The notes under the pieces were generated by a model. It was not told where the DNA came from, did not search any database, and saw only the letters and a list, made by a program, of their open reading frames with translations. A program made the position numbers and the translations under genes. Positions 1 to 9,000 of a DNA stretch of 64,000 nucleotides are shown in pieces. Source of the DNA: Haloimpatiens sp042688525 (GTDB taxonomy: Bacteria > Bacillota > Clostridia > Clostridiales > Clostridiaceae); contig NZ_JBHWAB010000001.1 of NCBI RefSeq assembly GCF_042688525.2, forward strand, positions 186,001-250,000, read 5' to 3'. Each line of letters begins with the position of its first letter. Position 1 is the stretch's first letter.

Positions 1-899
1 TTTTTGAATATTTTTATATGGTCCTCCAGATGAAAATTCATAAGGTTTTGGTATATAGCTAGTTGTATCTATTCCTCCAATAGTAATACAGTTAGTAAGT
101 GTTGCTATTCCTCTTATAGAAAATTGTGTATTACCATTATGACCGGAAGGTACTATTGGTAGTATCCCTTTATTTATAGCCAAGTTGAAGATATCTATAA
201 ATAAAGAATTAATAAAGAAATCATAATCTACAATTTCAAAAGGTAAGCAAAGTATTTTTATATTATATTTTTCACTTTCTTCTATTAAGATTTGTATTCC
301 AAAAAGTATATCAGATATATAAGATCTCCCTAATTTATTAAAAGCTTTTATACAATATATATGACTATTTTCAGCAATCCCTTTTATAGAGTTTTCAGAG
401 TTTATGCCACTTCCACAAAGTAATCCACATATAAATGTACCATGACCATTATCATCATAGGGATACTTAAAATCATTAATTAAATCTCTAAATTGTTTGA
501 TTTTATTATAAGGTTTTAATAAGTCAGGATGAGGATATACTCCAGTATCTATAACTCCAATTCCAACACCTTTGCCTGTTAATTTGTAGTTACCTTTTAG
601 GAAAACTTTATTAGCAGAAGTAATACTGTTATTTGCACATATAAATGCAAAAGTATCAAAAGTAATAAAATCTATTTCTGGATGTTCTATAAGTCTATTT
701 AGTGCATATGGTGCAATAATAGCACAAATTGTATTAATACTTGGTATGGAATGAATAAGAGTACCTTTGTAACTCTTTATTTTGTTTTCTACTTTTTTTG
801 TAAATTTTTATAATGTATTAGTACTCTATAGTTTTTAAACTCATTATTTTTTAAAGAGTGGTTTAAATTAACAGAAAGCTTATTTTTAAAAGAGAACAT
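1..899 (-). pseudogene. S8 (subtilisin-like) serine peptidase, frameshifted, cut by window edge
   Basis: Reading the minus strand from an ATG at 899 (behind a GGAGG site near 910) gives about 36 codons ending in a stop. The protein then continues in another frame. The shift lies in a run of 7 T (793-799; A in the coding sense); an eighth base would restore one open frame. The continuation shows the subtilase Asp motif (GVIDTGVYPHPDL) and the His motif (DDNGHGTFICGL), followed by an SGHNG segment. The catalytic Ser region lies beyond position 1. No signal peptide is seen, so a cytoplasmic or spore-associated role is possible (inference). The slip may be a real mutation, phase variation or a sequencing error. 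Family assignment is firm; the broken state is less so. Confidence 0.8.
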
Positions 900-1023
900 A
901 TATTTTCGCCTCCAAAAGTATTTCATTAATATTATAGTTAAATATAGAAATAAATGTTAAAATGTAATTAATAAAATATATGTATATATAAATGAAAAAT
1001 ATTATAAAGATAGGTGGATTATT

Positions 1024-1206
1024 ATGGCGGTAATAGATTTTAAATGTAAGGAATGTGGAAACGAATTTTTTGAGGTGATTAAATTTGAAGAAAAAGTAAA
1101 ATGTCCTAAGTGCAACAGTGAAGATGTTGAAAGAATTTATAAAGGAAAGTTTTATGGTAAAAATAATTGTGGGGGTAATTGTTCACATTGCCAAGGATGT
1201 CATTAA
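1024..1206 (+). CDS. FmdB-type zinc ribbon small protein
   Basis: This 60-residue protein starts at an ATG behind GATAGGTGG. It has a zinc ribbon made of CKECG near residue 8 and CPKC near residue 27, the layout of FmdB-family regulatory zinc ribbons. A Gly/Cys/His-rich tail (CGGNCSHCQGCH) could hold a second metal site. Its exact role is unknown. It stands alone and converges with the LysR gene downstream, with which it shares a hairpin. Confidence 0.8.
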   Translation: MAVIDFKCKECGNEFFEVIKFEEKVKCPKCNSEDVERIYKGKFYGKNNCGGNCSHCQGCH

Positions 1207-1208
1207 AA

Positions 1209-1264
1209 AAGGAATTGTCACAAAATGATACAAAGTTCCTAATCATTTTATGACAATTCTTTTT
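1209..1264. terminator. bidirectional terminator between convergent genes
   Basis: The arms at 1211-1229 and 1242-1260 (AATTGTCAcAAAATGAT against ATCATTTTaTGACAATT) form a long stem with a 12-nt loop. The stem is flanked by an A-run on the left and a T-run on the right. It can end both the zinc ribbon gene and the LysR gene. Confidence 0.8.
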
Positions 1265-2159
1265 AAAGTTTAAGATTATATTCTTTAGCACATAAATCTA
1301 AAAAAGCTCTACCACAAGGAGTTAGAGTACGTTTTGAATTTATAACTAAGTAAATACCTCTTTTTAAAGAAACATCTTGGAAAGTACTCATTTTTATATT
1401 AGAATTACTAAGAGAATTATTAAATACTTTCTTTGATATTATAGATATACCCATACCAGTTTTAACAAATTGAATTAATGTATCAAGATTATTAACTTCA
1501 CATGTTATGTTTAAAGAATTTAAGTTTATATTATGATTTTTAAGTTCAAATTCTATAGTTTTTCTTGTAGCAGAAGATTTTTCACGCATAATAAACTTTT
1601 CGTTCCTTAAGGTATCAAAAGTTATAACATTTGGTAAATTAAGTTTTGGATGTGATATTACAATCAACTCATCATCCATTAATTTATAACTTTTAATCTT
1701 TTCATTAACAATATTACTTCCAATTATACCAATTTCATAGTTATAGTTTAATATGTTTTTAATAATTTCGCCAGAACTTAATTCTTTTATGTCAAAAGTT
1801 GTATCAGAATAGTTGTTCTTAAATTTAAATATTAAGTTAGGGACTATGGAGTTGCAAGGAGTGGTGCTAGCTAGTAAATTTAATTTACCGCATATATTTT
1901 TATTAAATTCCGAAATGTGGGTGACTGCTGTATTACGAATATTTAATATGTCTATTGCATATTCCAAAAAAGATTGTCCTGCTGGAGTTAAATTGACTTC
2001 TTTTGAAGTCCTATCAAAAAGTTGTACATCTAATTCTCTTTCTAAGCTAGATATATGAGAACTTATAGTAGGTTGAGATAAAAAAATACTGTCTGCGGCT
2101 TTAGAGAAACTTTTAAGTTTAGCAACACTTATAAAAGCTTCTATTTGTTTAAAATCCAT
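1263..2159 (-). CDS. LysR-family transcriptional regulator
   Basis: The protein is 298 residues, the usual LysR length. The N-terminal winged helix-turn-helix is clear (MDFKQIEAFISVAKLKSFSK, then SQPTISSHISSLERELDVQLFDR). It is followed by a periplasmic-binding-like effector domain. The N-terminus resembles the clostridial CysL-like or selenium-associated LysR regulators, but the ligand cannot be read from sequence. It lies 63 bp downstream of a DMT transporter gene on the same strand, so that transporter is a plausible partner or target (inference). Confidence 0.9.
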   Translation of the reverse strand: MDFKQIEAFISVAKLKSFSKAADSIFLSQPTISSHISSLERELDVQLFDRTSKEVNLTPAGQSFLEYAIDILNIRNTAVTHISEFNKNICGKLNLLASTTPCNSIVPNLIFKFKNNYSDTTFDIKELSSGEIIKNILNYNYEIGIIGSNIVNEKIKSYKLMDDELIVISHPKLNLPNVITFDTLRNEKFIMREKSSATRKTIEFELKNHNINLNSLNITCEVNNLDTLIQFVKTGMGISIISKKVFNNSLSNSNIKMSTFQDVSLKRGIYLVINSKRTLTPCGRAFLDLCAKEYNLKL

Positions 2160-2222
2160 TTATAACATCCCCCAGTATATAAAGAATTTTTTTATTGATA
2201 TGAAAAGGTATGTTTTTTAACA

Positions 2223-2654
2223 TTAACCTTTCCATTTAAAAACAACGATTCCTATAATCATTATTGCAATTCCTATGTATTTTGTTAAAGTAAATTTAAT
2301 TTGATCACTTCCAAATAATCCAAATGCATCAATAATACCAGCAGCTGCTAGTTGAGCAATAAGTATAGTTGAAATTGAGTAAGTAGGTCCTAAATGTTCA
2401 ATACCTTCCATTACAAAAAATATTATTAAAGCACCTATTACTCCTCCAAGTAAATAAAGTTTATTTGTTTGCTTAAGATTTTTAAAATTGCCACTACCAG
2501 CAAAAAATAAAATTATTAGAGTTAATACTAATCCAGTAGCGTGAACAATTACATTAGTTTCCCAAAGACCAATTTTTTCACTTACTCTAGTATTAAAAAC
2601 TCCTTGAATACTCATACATATTCCTGCTAGTATAGACATTAATAAACCAATCAT
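2223..2654 (-). CDS. DMT-superfamily small membrane transporter (YdcZ/DUF606-like)
   Basis: The start is placed at the ATG at 2654 because GGAAGGTGAT sits just upstream. An in-frame ATG 10 codons earlier has no such site. The protein is about 143 residues with four to five hydrophobic segments (for example MIGLLMSILAGICMSIQGVF and the segment ending in IIGIVVFKWKG). This is the layout of single-domain DMT proteins of the YdcZ type, which usually act as dimers. The substrate is unknown. It is followed on the same strand by a LysR regulator. Confidence 0.8.
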   Translation of the reverse strand: MIGLLMSILAGICMSIQGVFNTRVSEKIGLWETNVIVHATGLVLTLIILFFAGSGNFKNLKQTNKLYLLGGVIGALIIFFVMEGIEHLGPTYSISTILIAQLAAAGIIDAFGLFGSDQIKFTLTKYIGIAIMIIGIVVFKWKG

Positions 2655-2787
2655 TGTATCACCTTCCCATACTATTTTAACCATATTAAATTATTTATAT
2701 TACATACTTTGGTTAATATATAAATGGGAAGATAATCATGATCATTTTAGTTAAGTATAAAACAACATTGACAAAAAGTAAACAATA

Positions 2788-3270
2788 CTAATAGCCTTCA
2801 TCTTGACGTTTATGATTTATAGAATTTTTTCTTAAATATCCTTTTTTAATATCGTCATTAGAAAAATTTAGACTAAATCCTAATGTTAAAAAATCTTCAA
2901 ATAAAGTAATATAATGATCTTTTGAATTACAAACAATAAAATCATTTACGTCTATAAATAAATTATGAAATTGATCTGTTAGTGGAGAGTCTGTGTGATA
3001 GGAATTTAAGTTAATATCTATAAAATTTTTCTCTATGCCAATACTTAATATAAAATGTAAGCAATCAACATATTCTTCTAGAATTATATTTTTGTTACAG
3101 GGTGGTTTTTTACTCCAAAATTTAAAACATTTAGTTTCATTTGCCAATTCACCTAATTCTACTTGTAGAGCTAGGATTTTTTTTGATAAAAGAGGTTCAC
3201 TTAAATTATGTTCTTTTGTTATACGTTCATCTAGAGTGTTTTGTAAACGAAATAATTCATTAAGATTCAT
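2788..3270 (-). CDS. dut: dimeric (all-alpha) dUTP diphosphatase
   Basis: This 160-residue protein belongs to the all-alpha NTP pyrophosphatase superfamily. The metal-binding motifs are visible as ELGELANETKCFKFW and, later, EEYVDCLHFILSIGIE. These are the paired acidic helices typical of dimeric dUTPases of low-GC Gram-positives and phages. It would hydrolyse dUTP to dUMP and keep uracil out of DNA. It appears to be a stand-alone gene, with an AT-rich gap of about 130 bp before the transporter gene. Confidence 0.85.
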   Translation of the reverse strand: MNLNELFRLQNTLDERITKEHNLSEPLLSKKILALQVELGELANETKCFKFWSKKPPCNKNIILEEYVDCLHFILSIGIEKNFIDINLNSYHTDSPLTDQFHNLFIDVNDFIVCNSKDHYITLFEDFLTLGFSLNFSNDDIKKGYLRKNSINHKRQDEGY

Positions 3271-3384
3271 AAGTAAAGCCGCCTTTCTATTTTAAATAAC
3301 AAATATATTTTAACGAATTATTCAAAATATTAAAAGTTCACAAAACGATTACATAAAAAATAAGTAAAAAAAATAAATAAAAAT

Positions 3385-3412
3385 TAAAAAAATCCATGTT
3401 AAAAACATGGAT
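3385..3412 (-). terminator. intrinsic terminator of the 3421-3960 gene
   Basis: On the minus strand the hairpin ATCCATGTT-TTT-AACATGGAT is followed by a run of seven T. It lies just past the stop codon at 3421. Confidence 0.85.
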
Positions 3413-3420
3413 AGAAAATA

Positions 3421-3960
3421 TTAATAATCTCTAAGAGCATAAGTTTGTACTAAGTGTTTTTTATCATTTATAGTTTTCCATACTTCAATTCCAATTATTT
3501 TTATTTTATTTTCTATTAAGAAATATGGTATAGAATTAAAATTATTATGTCGTACATAATAATTCCTTCTATTATTATTTGTATTTGCTAGAGGTATATA
3601 TAGATTTAAATTTTCAGGGTTATCAGTTATATTAATTCCATGAAGTGATAAAGTTTCACCTATATTCCTAGCAATCCTAGTTATATATCCTTTATTTTCT
3701 ATTTTTAAGTTTATGGATTTATTTTGGTTATCAATACAAATATCATTATCTAATTTAACCTTGAATTTTTTATAGGGTTTAATAACATTATGTATTACGG
3801 AATCTAATGTGTGAACATTGGGATTATGAACTGTTTCAAGGTGTATATATGTGCTAGAAGAATTTTTATTTAGTTTATATTTTTTACAAAGTTTAGTTTT
3901 TACAAAGTGGATATAATTATCTGAATTATTATCAAGTAAAGCCACTATTTCATATTTCAT
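3421..3960 (-). CDS. uncharacterised protein, possibly a degenerate 2H (2'-5' RNA ligase-like) fold
   Basis: This is a 179-residue protein without membrane segments or signal peptide. Two short patches, YIHLETVHNPNVHTL near residue 38 and LNLYIPLANTN near residue 118, sit where 2H-phosphoesterase-like proteins carry their two HxT/S motifs. The second His is missing, so catalysis by that chemistry is doubtful. The fold suggestion is weak and I do not recognise the family otherwise. It has its own terminator and is divergent from murA. Confidence 0.55.
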   Translation of the reverse strand: MKYEIVALLDNNSDNYIHFVKTKLCKKYKLNKNSSSTYIHLETVHNPNVHTLDSVIHNVIKPYKKFKVKLDNDICIDNQNKSINLKIENKGYITRIARNIGETLSLHGINITDNPENLNLYIPLANTNNNRRNYYVRHNNFNSIPYFLIENKIKIIGIEVWKTINDKKHLVQTYALRDY

Positions 3961-4162
3961 CTAAAATCCCCCAAATAATTATAAAAATTTATTTATACTT
4001 TGTATTATACCATATTAAATAAATTTTTATAATACATATATTTTACTTTAATTAAATTAATAAATATTAAAAAATTAATGTTAAAAAGTTATTTACTTAT
4101 GATATAATAGTCTCTGTGAAACATATATTTTAAATACTATGTTAGTGAGGATGGATATTGAA

Positions 4163-5419
4163 ATGGAAAAATTAATCATAAATGGTGGAAATAATCTTTA
4201 TGGGCATGTTGATATAAGTGGTGCTAAAAATGCAGCAGTAGCTATAATACCAGGAGCTATAATGGCTAGTAAGGGTGTTTGTGTTATTGATAATATTCCT
4301 GACATAGAAGATGTACGTTGCTTAGAAAGAATATTAGAAAGTTTAGGATGTAAATTGAAAAAAAATAATGATACAGTTAATATAGATAGTTCAGATATTG
4401 AAAGTACAAATGCATGTGTTGAAGAAGTAAGAAAGATGAGGGCATCTTATTATCTTATTGGAGCGTTACTTGGTAGATTCAAAGAAGCTAGAGTTGAACT
4501 TCCAGGTGGATGTCCAATAGGGGTTAGACCTATAGATCAGCATATAAAAGGATTTGAGGCATTAGGAGCAAAAGTAAAAATAGAACATGGTGCTGTAATA
4601 GTTAAAGCAGATAGATTAATAGGAACAAAAATATTTTTTGATGTGGTAAGTGTAGGTGCTACTATTAATGTTATGCTTGCAGCAATTTTAGCAGAAGGAA
4701 CTACTACACTTGAAAATGTAGCAAAGGAACCTCATGTTGTTGATGTAGCAAATTTTTTAAATTCAATGGGGGCCAATATTAGAGGTGCTGGTACAGACGT
4801 TATAAGAATTTTTGGTGTTAAGGAATTAAAAGGATGTAATTATAGCGTTATACCTGATCAAATAGAGGCTGGTACATATATGATTGCAACAGCTGCTTGT
4901 GGAGGGGAAGTTACAATTAAAAATATAATTCCCAAACATTTAGAATCCATATCAGCTAAATTAGTAGAAACAGGAGTAGAAGTTATAAGTGATGGTGACT
5001 CAGTAACTGTAAAAAGTAGTGGAAAGTTAAAAGGCGTTAACATAAAAACTTTACCATATCCAGGATTCCCAACAGATATTCAGCAACCGATGACAACATT
5101 ATTGTCCATTGCTAAAGGAAGAAGTATTATTAATGAAAGCATATGGGAAAATAGATTTAAGCACGCAGATGAATTAAAGAAAATGGGTGCTTCAGTTAAA
5201 GTAGAAGGTAGAACAGCAATTATTGATGGAGTGGATAAACTTACAGGAGCAGTAGTTAAAGCCACAGATTTAAGAGCAGGAGCAGCAATGATTATAGCTG
5301 GTTTAATAGGAGAAGGAACTACAGAAATCGTAGGAGTAGAGCATATAGATAGAGGATATCCGCATATAGAAGAAAAATTTAAAAAACTAGGAGCAAGTAT
5401 AACTAGAAGTACAATCTAA
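4163..5419 (+). CDS. murA: UDP-N-acetylglucosamine 1-carboxyvinyltransferase
   Basis: The enzyme transfers enolpyruvate from PEP to UDP-GlcNAc, the first committed step of peptidoglycan synthesis in the cytoplasm. The product is about 418 residues. It opens with MEKLIINGGNNLYG and the substrate loop SGAKNAAV. It carries the PEP-binding Cys in LPGGCPIGVRP, the Cys that fosfomycin alkylates. The start is set at 4163 because the product then matches the family N-terminus; an in-frame ATG eight codons earlier has no good ribosome site. It heads a run of core genes (walJ, GerMN protein). Confidence 0.95.
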   Translation: MEKLIINGGNNLYGHVDISGAKNAAVAIIPGAIMASKGVCVIDNIPDIEDVRCLERILESLGCKLKKNNDTVNIDSSDIESTNACVEEVRKMRASYYLIGALLGRFKEARVELPGGCPIGVRPIDQHIKGFEALGAKVKIEHGAVIVKADRLIGTKIFFDVVSVGATINVMLAAILAEGTTTLENVAKEPHVVDVANFLNSMGANIRGAGTDVIRIFGVKELKGCNYSVIPDQIEAGTYMIATAACGGEVTIKNIIPKHLESISAKLVETGVEVISDGDSVTVKSSGKLKGVNIKTLPYPGFPTDIQQPMTTLLSIAKGRSIINESIWENRFKHADELKKMGASVKVEGRTAIIDGVDKLTGAVVKATDLRAGAAMIIAGLIGEGTTEIVGVEHIDRGYPHIEEKFKKLGASITRSTI

Positions 5420-5468
5420 AGAAAACATTAGAAATTTTTAATTTAAGATAGAAATGGAGAAGAGTGGA

Positions 5469-6254
5469 ATGAGATTCTGTCCTTTATATAGTGGTAGCAG
5501 TGGAAATAGTATTTTTATAGCATCTGAAAGTTCAAAAATATTAATTGATGCAGGATTATCAGGAAAACATATAGAAAAAGCTATAAAAGATATTGGCGAG
5601 GAACCTCAATACATTGACGGAATTTTTGTGACTCATGAACATATTGATCATGTTAAAGGAGTAGGTGTACTTTCAAGAAAATATGATATACCGATATATT
5701 CTAATAGTTTAACATGGAAAGCTATGTCAAAAAAAATAGGTAAGATAAAGGAACATAATATTAAAATAATTGACAAAGAAAGCGTAAGCATAAAAGATTT
5801 AGACATTTTAAATTTTCAAATTTCTCATGATGCAGCAGATCCTAAAGGATATGTTGTTTATAATGATAATAAGAAAGTTTGTGTAGCTACGGATTTAGGT
5901 CATTTTTCTGAAGAAGTAAAAGAATCTATTAGAGATTGTGATGCGATACTTATTGAGAGTAATCATGATGTTGAAATGTTAAAGTTTGGTCCATACCCAT
6001 ACAACTTAAAACGTAGAATACTAAGTGGAGTTGGGCATTTATCTAATGAAGATTGTGGAAAAGCTATAGTGGATATAATGAGTGATAAGAGGAAAGTAGT
6101 ATTTTTGGGTCACTTGAGTAAGACAAATAATTATCCAGAATTAGCATATCAAACAGTTGCAAATATACTACAAGAGAATGGTATTAAAATTGGTAAGGAC
6201 ATTGAATTAAGCATAGCACAAAGAGATAAACCTAGCAGCTGCGTAAATTTTTAA
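5469..6254 (+). CDS. walJ: WalJ/YycJ-type MBL-fold hydrolase
   Basis: The protein is about 261 residues starting MRFCPLYSGSSGNS, behind GGAGAAGAGTGG, which favours 5469 over the upstream ATG. Metallo-beta-lactamase motifs are in order: SSGNS and LIDAG, THEHIDHVKG, DLGHF and GHLS. WalJ-type proteins in Firmicutes are linked to cell-wall and DNA-repair coordination near walRK. Here the gene follows murA by 49 bp and precedes a GerMN lipoprotein by 12 bp, so it is likely co-transcribed. Confidence 0.9.
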   Translation: MRFCPLYSGSSGNSIFIASESSKILIDAGLSGKHIEKAIKDIGEEPQYIDGIFVTHEHIDHVKGVGVLSRKYDIPIYSNSLTWKAMSKKIGKIKEHNIKIIDKESVSIKDLDILNFQISHDAADPKGYVVYNDNKKVCVATDLGHFSEEVKESIRDCDAILIESNHDVEMLKFGPYPYNLKRRILSGVGHLSNEDCGKAIVDIMSDKRKVVFLGHLSKTNNYPELAYQTVANILQENGIKIGKDIELSIAQRDKPSSCVNF

Positions 6255-6266
6255 GGAGTGTGTTTA

Positions 6267-6830
6267 ATGAGTAAAAAACTATCGGTTTTTTTAATTATGT
6301 TATGCTTCACAGCTACGCTTGTATTTGTTGGATGTGAACAAAAAGATAAAATAAGTACAGTAAATAAAGAAAAAGTAGAAAATATACAAATATCTAATAA
6401 AGAAAAGGATGATTTTGTAAATATAGAAGTATTTTTTCCTTCTTCTAAAGGAAAGGATAACTTAGAAATAGCAAAAGAACCAAGAATTATTAATAAGGAA
6501 GAATTAATAGGTGAAACTATAGTACACGAACTTATGAAAGGGCCATCACCTCAAAGTCAATTAAAACCTATACTTGGTAAAAATGTTAAATTACTTAGTT
6601 TTTCAATAAAAGAGGGAATTGCTTATATTAATTTTAGTAAAGAAGCAAAACAGAGTATGACTAAAAGTGAAGAATTAGTATGGCTAAAAAGTGTAGTTTG
6701 TTCGGTTACTGATTTACACTCTGTAGATAAAGTGAAAATATTGATAGAAAATCAAAATATAGATTCTATTGGTGGAAACTATGATATATCAAAACCAGTA
6801 GGAAAACAAGATTTACAGTTATTTAAATAA
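6267..6830 (+). CDS. GerMN-domain lipoprotein
   Basis: The product is about 187 residues. The start at 6267 is behind AAGGAGTGTG. A lipoprotein signal ends at the lipobox Cys in LVFVGCEQK. The C-terminal part (from VNIEVFFPSS on) is a GerMN / sporulation-germination domain with the typical LMKGP and INFSKEAKQ segments. Members bind cell-wall or spore-coat partners outside the membrane. Gene order after walJ suggests a cell-envelope job. Confidence 0.85.
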   Translation: MSKKLSVFLIMLCFTATLVFVGCEQKDKISTVNKEKVENIQISNKEKDDFVNIEVFFPSSKGKDNLEIAKEPRIINKEELIGETIVHELMKGPSPQSQLKPILGKNVKLLSFSIKEGIAYINFSKEAKQSMTKSEELVWLKSVVCSVTDLHSVDKVKILIENQNIDSIGGNYDISKPVGKQDLQLFK

Positions 6831-6960
6831 TATTTATCATTAATAATAAAATTGTATAGATTTTAGAATTCTTAAATTTATTATACTTGAAAAAAGTTAC
6901 AAATTTTATTATAATTTATTATGTTTATATCTATTATATTGGTAAAAGGAGATAAGGAAT

Positions 6961-7464
6961 ATGAGTTTATATAAAGAGTGGACAGATATGGTTGTAGAAT
7001 ATGTTAAAACTAGAGGAGAACAAGCATTTTGGGATAAGTATGGTGGCATAGAAGAAAATATATATTCTAAACTGTTGTCTAAACATGATAGTGAAATAAA
7101 AGGTACAGTTAAAGAATTAGCAGAAGAGTATGATACACCAATTGTGTTCTTTATGGGATTTTTAGACGGAATTAATGAAAGCTTAGAAGAAGAGTTAAAA
7201 CTAGAGGACTTTGAAGAAGATACAGTAATAGATGGAAAAATAGATTTTGAAAAATTATATTTTAATATGCTAGATGCAAAAGCAGATTACTTATATAGTT
7301 TACCACAGTGGGATGGAATATTCTCAAAAGAAAAGAGAAAAGAAATAACAAAAAAATGGAGAAGTTCAAAAGTAATAGTTAAGCCTGTTAAAGTAGGTAG
7401 AAATGATCCATGTCCATGTGGCAGCGGTAAGAAGTACAAAAAATGCTGTGGCAAAAATGCTTAA
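6961..7464 (+). CDS. SEC-C motif protein
   Basis: This 167-residue acidic, helical protein ends in a zinc-binding SEC-C motif: VGRNDPCPCGSGKKYKKCCG. The motif is shared with the SecA tail, but here it stands on an unrelated N-terminal domain of about 140 residues. The function is unknown; metal-dependent ribosome or SecB-like contacts are known for other SEC-C proteins. The ribosome site AAAAGGAG lies before the ATG. Confidence 0.85.
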   Translation: MSLYKEWTDMVVEYVKTRGEQAFWDKYGGIEENIYSKLLSKHDSEIKGTVKELAEEYDTPIVFFMGFLDGINESLEEELKLEDFEEDTVIDGKIDFEKLYFNMLDAKADYLYSLPQWDGIFSKEKRKEITKKWRSSKVIVKPVKVGRNDPCPCGSGKKYKKCCGKNA

Positions 7465-7488
7465 ATTGAAAATAACAGAAAATAATAT

Positions 7489-7520
7489 AAACCTTACATA
7501 TTCTATGTAAGGTTTTTTAT
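7489..7520 (+). terminator. intrinsic terminator after SEC-C gene
   Basis: The stem ACCTTACATA / TATGTAAGGT is followed by TTTTTT. Confidence 0.9.
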
Positions 7521-7582
7521 TTTATAGAAATGAGTGTAATTTAGAAATAATAATGTATATATAATAAATAGGAGTGTTAAAG

Positions 7583-8062
7583 ATGAATATAACAGTTATA
7601 AGCGTAGGTAAACTTAAAGAAAAATATTTAAGAATGGCAATTGATGAATATACAAAGAGGCTAACTAGGTATTGTAAGATAAAGCTTATAGAATTACCAG
7701 ATGAAAAAACACCGGATAATGCTTCTGAAAAAGAAGAGATTGCAATAAAAGAAAAAGAAGGAAATCTTATATTAAAAAATATAAAAGATAATATGTATGT
7801 TATAGCGTTAGATTTAAAAGGTAAAATGATTTCATCAGAAGAACTTGCAAATTTCGTAGATGATTTAGGGGTTAGAGGCAAAAGCAACATTGCTTTTGTT
7901 ATAGGTGGTTCTCTAGGAATTTCAAATCAAGTGTTAGCTAGAGCAAATTATAAGTTGTGTTTTTCAAAGATGACTTTTCCACACCAACTTTTCAGAGTAA
8001 TGCTCTTGGAGCAGATTTATAGAGCTTTTAGGATAAATCATGGTGAACCGTACCATAAATAA
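7583..8062 (+). CDS. rlmH: 23S rRNA (pseudouridine1915-N3) methyltransferase
   Basis: This SPOUT-class methyltransferase of 159 residues is named orfX in staphylococci. It starts MNITVISVGKLKEKY behind AGGAG. The SAM-binding knot region FVIGGSLGIS and the C-terminal FPHQLFRVMLLEQIYRAFRI are intact, and it ends HGEPYHK. The protein is whole. Its last codons are the sequence repeated at 9397 and 12191, which marks this gene end as an integration site, as in staphylococcal SCC elements. Confidence 0.97.
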   Translation: MNITVISVGKLKEKYLRMAIDEYTKRLTRYCKIKLIELPDEKTPDNASEKEEIAIKEKEGNLILKNIKDNMYVIALDLKGKMISSEELANFVDDLGVRGKSNIAFVIGGSLGISNQVLARANYKLCFSKMTFPHQLFRVMLLEQIYRAFRINHGEPYHK

Positions 8063-8140
8063 ATGAGGTTTTTAGTCTTAGTCATTGAAATTACTTGGGT
8101 AAGGCTATTTCTATTAGGCGAAATACCGTATTGTAAGCAA
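8040..8140 (+). repeat. attachment-site repeat A (rlmH 3' end plus inner arm)
   Basis: The last 23 bases of rlmH (core GAACCGTACCATAAATAA) are repeated at 9397 and 12191. The 101 bp from 8040 to 8140 align without gaps to 9397-9497, with 17 differences by my count. The first 26 bases contain only two of these. The core resembles the staphylococcal SCC site in orfX/rlmH (known form GAAGCGTATCATAAGTAA). This is the rlmH-proximal junction of the first insertion. Confidence 0.8.
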
Positions 8141-8210
8141 CACTGTATAAACAAAATATGATATAATAAAAGAATTTGTTTAATACACACTAATAGTGCA
8201 ATAAAATGGC

Positions 8211-8230
8211 ATGTAAAATCCATTTTACAT
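8211..8230. promoter_or_regulatory. perfect 20-bp palindrome, likely XRE operator
   Basis: ATGTAAAATCCATTTTACAT is a perfect palindrome about 80 bp before the XRE gene. A further half-site ATGTAAAAT occurs at 8245-8253. Such a pair is typical of autoregulated XRE repressors (inference). Confidence 0.6.
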
Positions 8231-8311
8231 ATTAAAAAGTAGTGATGTAAAATAGATTTGATAGCATAAACACGCTCCGAACGATAGAATGTAAGCAGGA
8301 GGAATATCAAA

Positions 8312-8917
8312 GTGGACATTAGCAAACAAATAAAAAAATATAGACTTGATTCAAAATTATCGCAGGAGGATTTGGCTGAAAAAGTATTTGTAACACGGCA
8401 GACAATTTCAAACTGGGAAAACGGTAAGAACTATCCTGATATAAATAGCTTGGTACTATTAAGCACTCTCTTTGGTGTTTCTCTTGATATTCTAGTTAAA
8501 GGAGATTTGGAGGAAATGAAAGAAGAAATTAAAACAGAGGATATTGAAAAATTTAACCGTGACGGCACGATTTTTACTGTACTACTTATTGCAACAGCAG
8601 TATTGGTCGTTCCACTATTTCTTTACTTAAATTTTATTGGAATTGCAATCTGGTTAGTGCTATTTGGCATTACAATGTATTATGCAAAACGCATTGAAAA
8701 GCAAAAGAAAACTCATGATATTCAAACATACAGAGAAATCATAGCTTTTACGGAGGGAAAAAAACTTGATCAAATTGAAAAGCGTTGTGAGGTTGCAAAA
8801 CGACCATATCAAAACGTGTTCGCAGTAATTTGTTCAGGATTGATTGCAATAGTTGTCATTATAGGAATGTATTTTTTATTTAGATTAATTCAGTATATCA
8901 AATTGTTAATGGTTTAG
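8312..8917 (+). CDS. XRE-family regulator with C-terminal membrane segments
   Basis: The start is a GTG at 8312 behind AGGAGGAATATC. The 201-residue product has an N-terminal HTH (residues 1-60: LSQEDLAEKVFVTRQTISNW and the NGKNYPDINSLVLLSTLF helix). A short linker is followed by hydrophobic segments around residues 87-125 and 172-195. This is the layout of membrane-anchored Cro/CI-like regulators often found beside transporters or stress genes. Codon and base use look less AT-biased than the core neighbours, in line with acquisition. It lies inside the first rlmH insertion. Confidence 0.85.
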   Translation: MDISKQIKKYRLDSKLSQEDLAEKVFVTRQTISNWENGKNYPDINSLVLLSTLFGVSLDILVKGDLEEMKEEIKTEDIEKFNRDGTIFTVLLIATAVLVVPLFLYLNFIGIAIWLVLFGITMYYAKRIEKQKKTHDIQTYREIIAFTEGKKLDQIEKRCEVAKRPYQNVFAVICSGLIAIVVIIGMYFLFRLIQYIKLLMV

Positions 8918-9000
8918 AAATTTCAATTTAGTTGAGCTTACTAGAAAGGTTATATAAATTATATATGTTTATTTTTATAAAAATTTGATATAATATAAAT

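Noticed and set aside
8038..8325. Minus-strand frame of 95 codons over the att region
   Set aside because: No ribosome site, Cys/Leu-rich noise. It overlaps the end of rlmH and the XRE operator.
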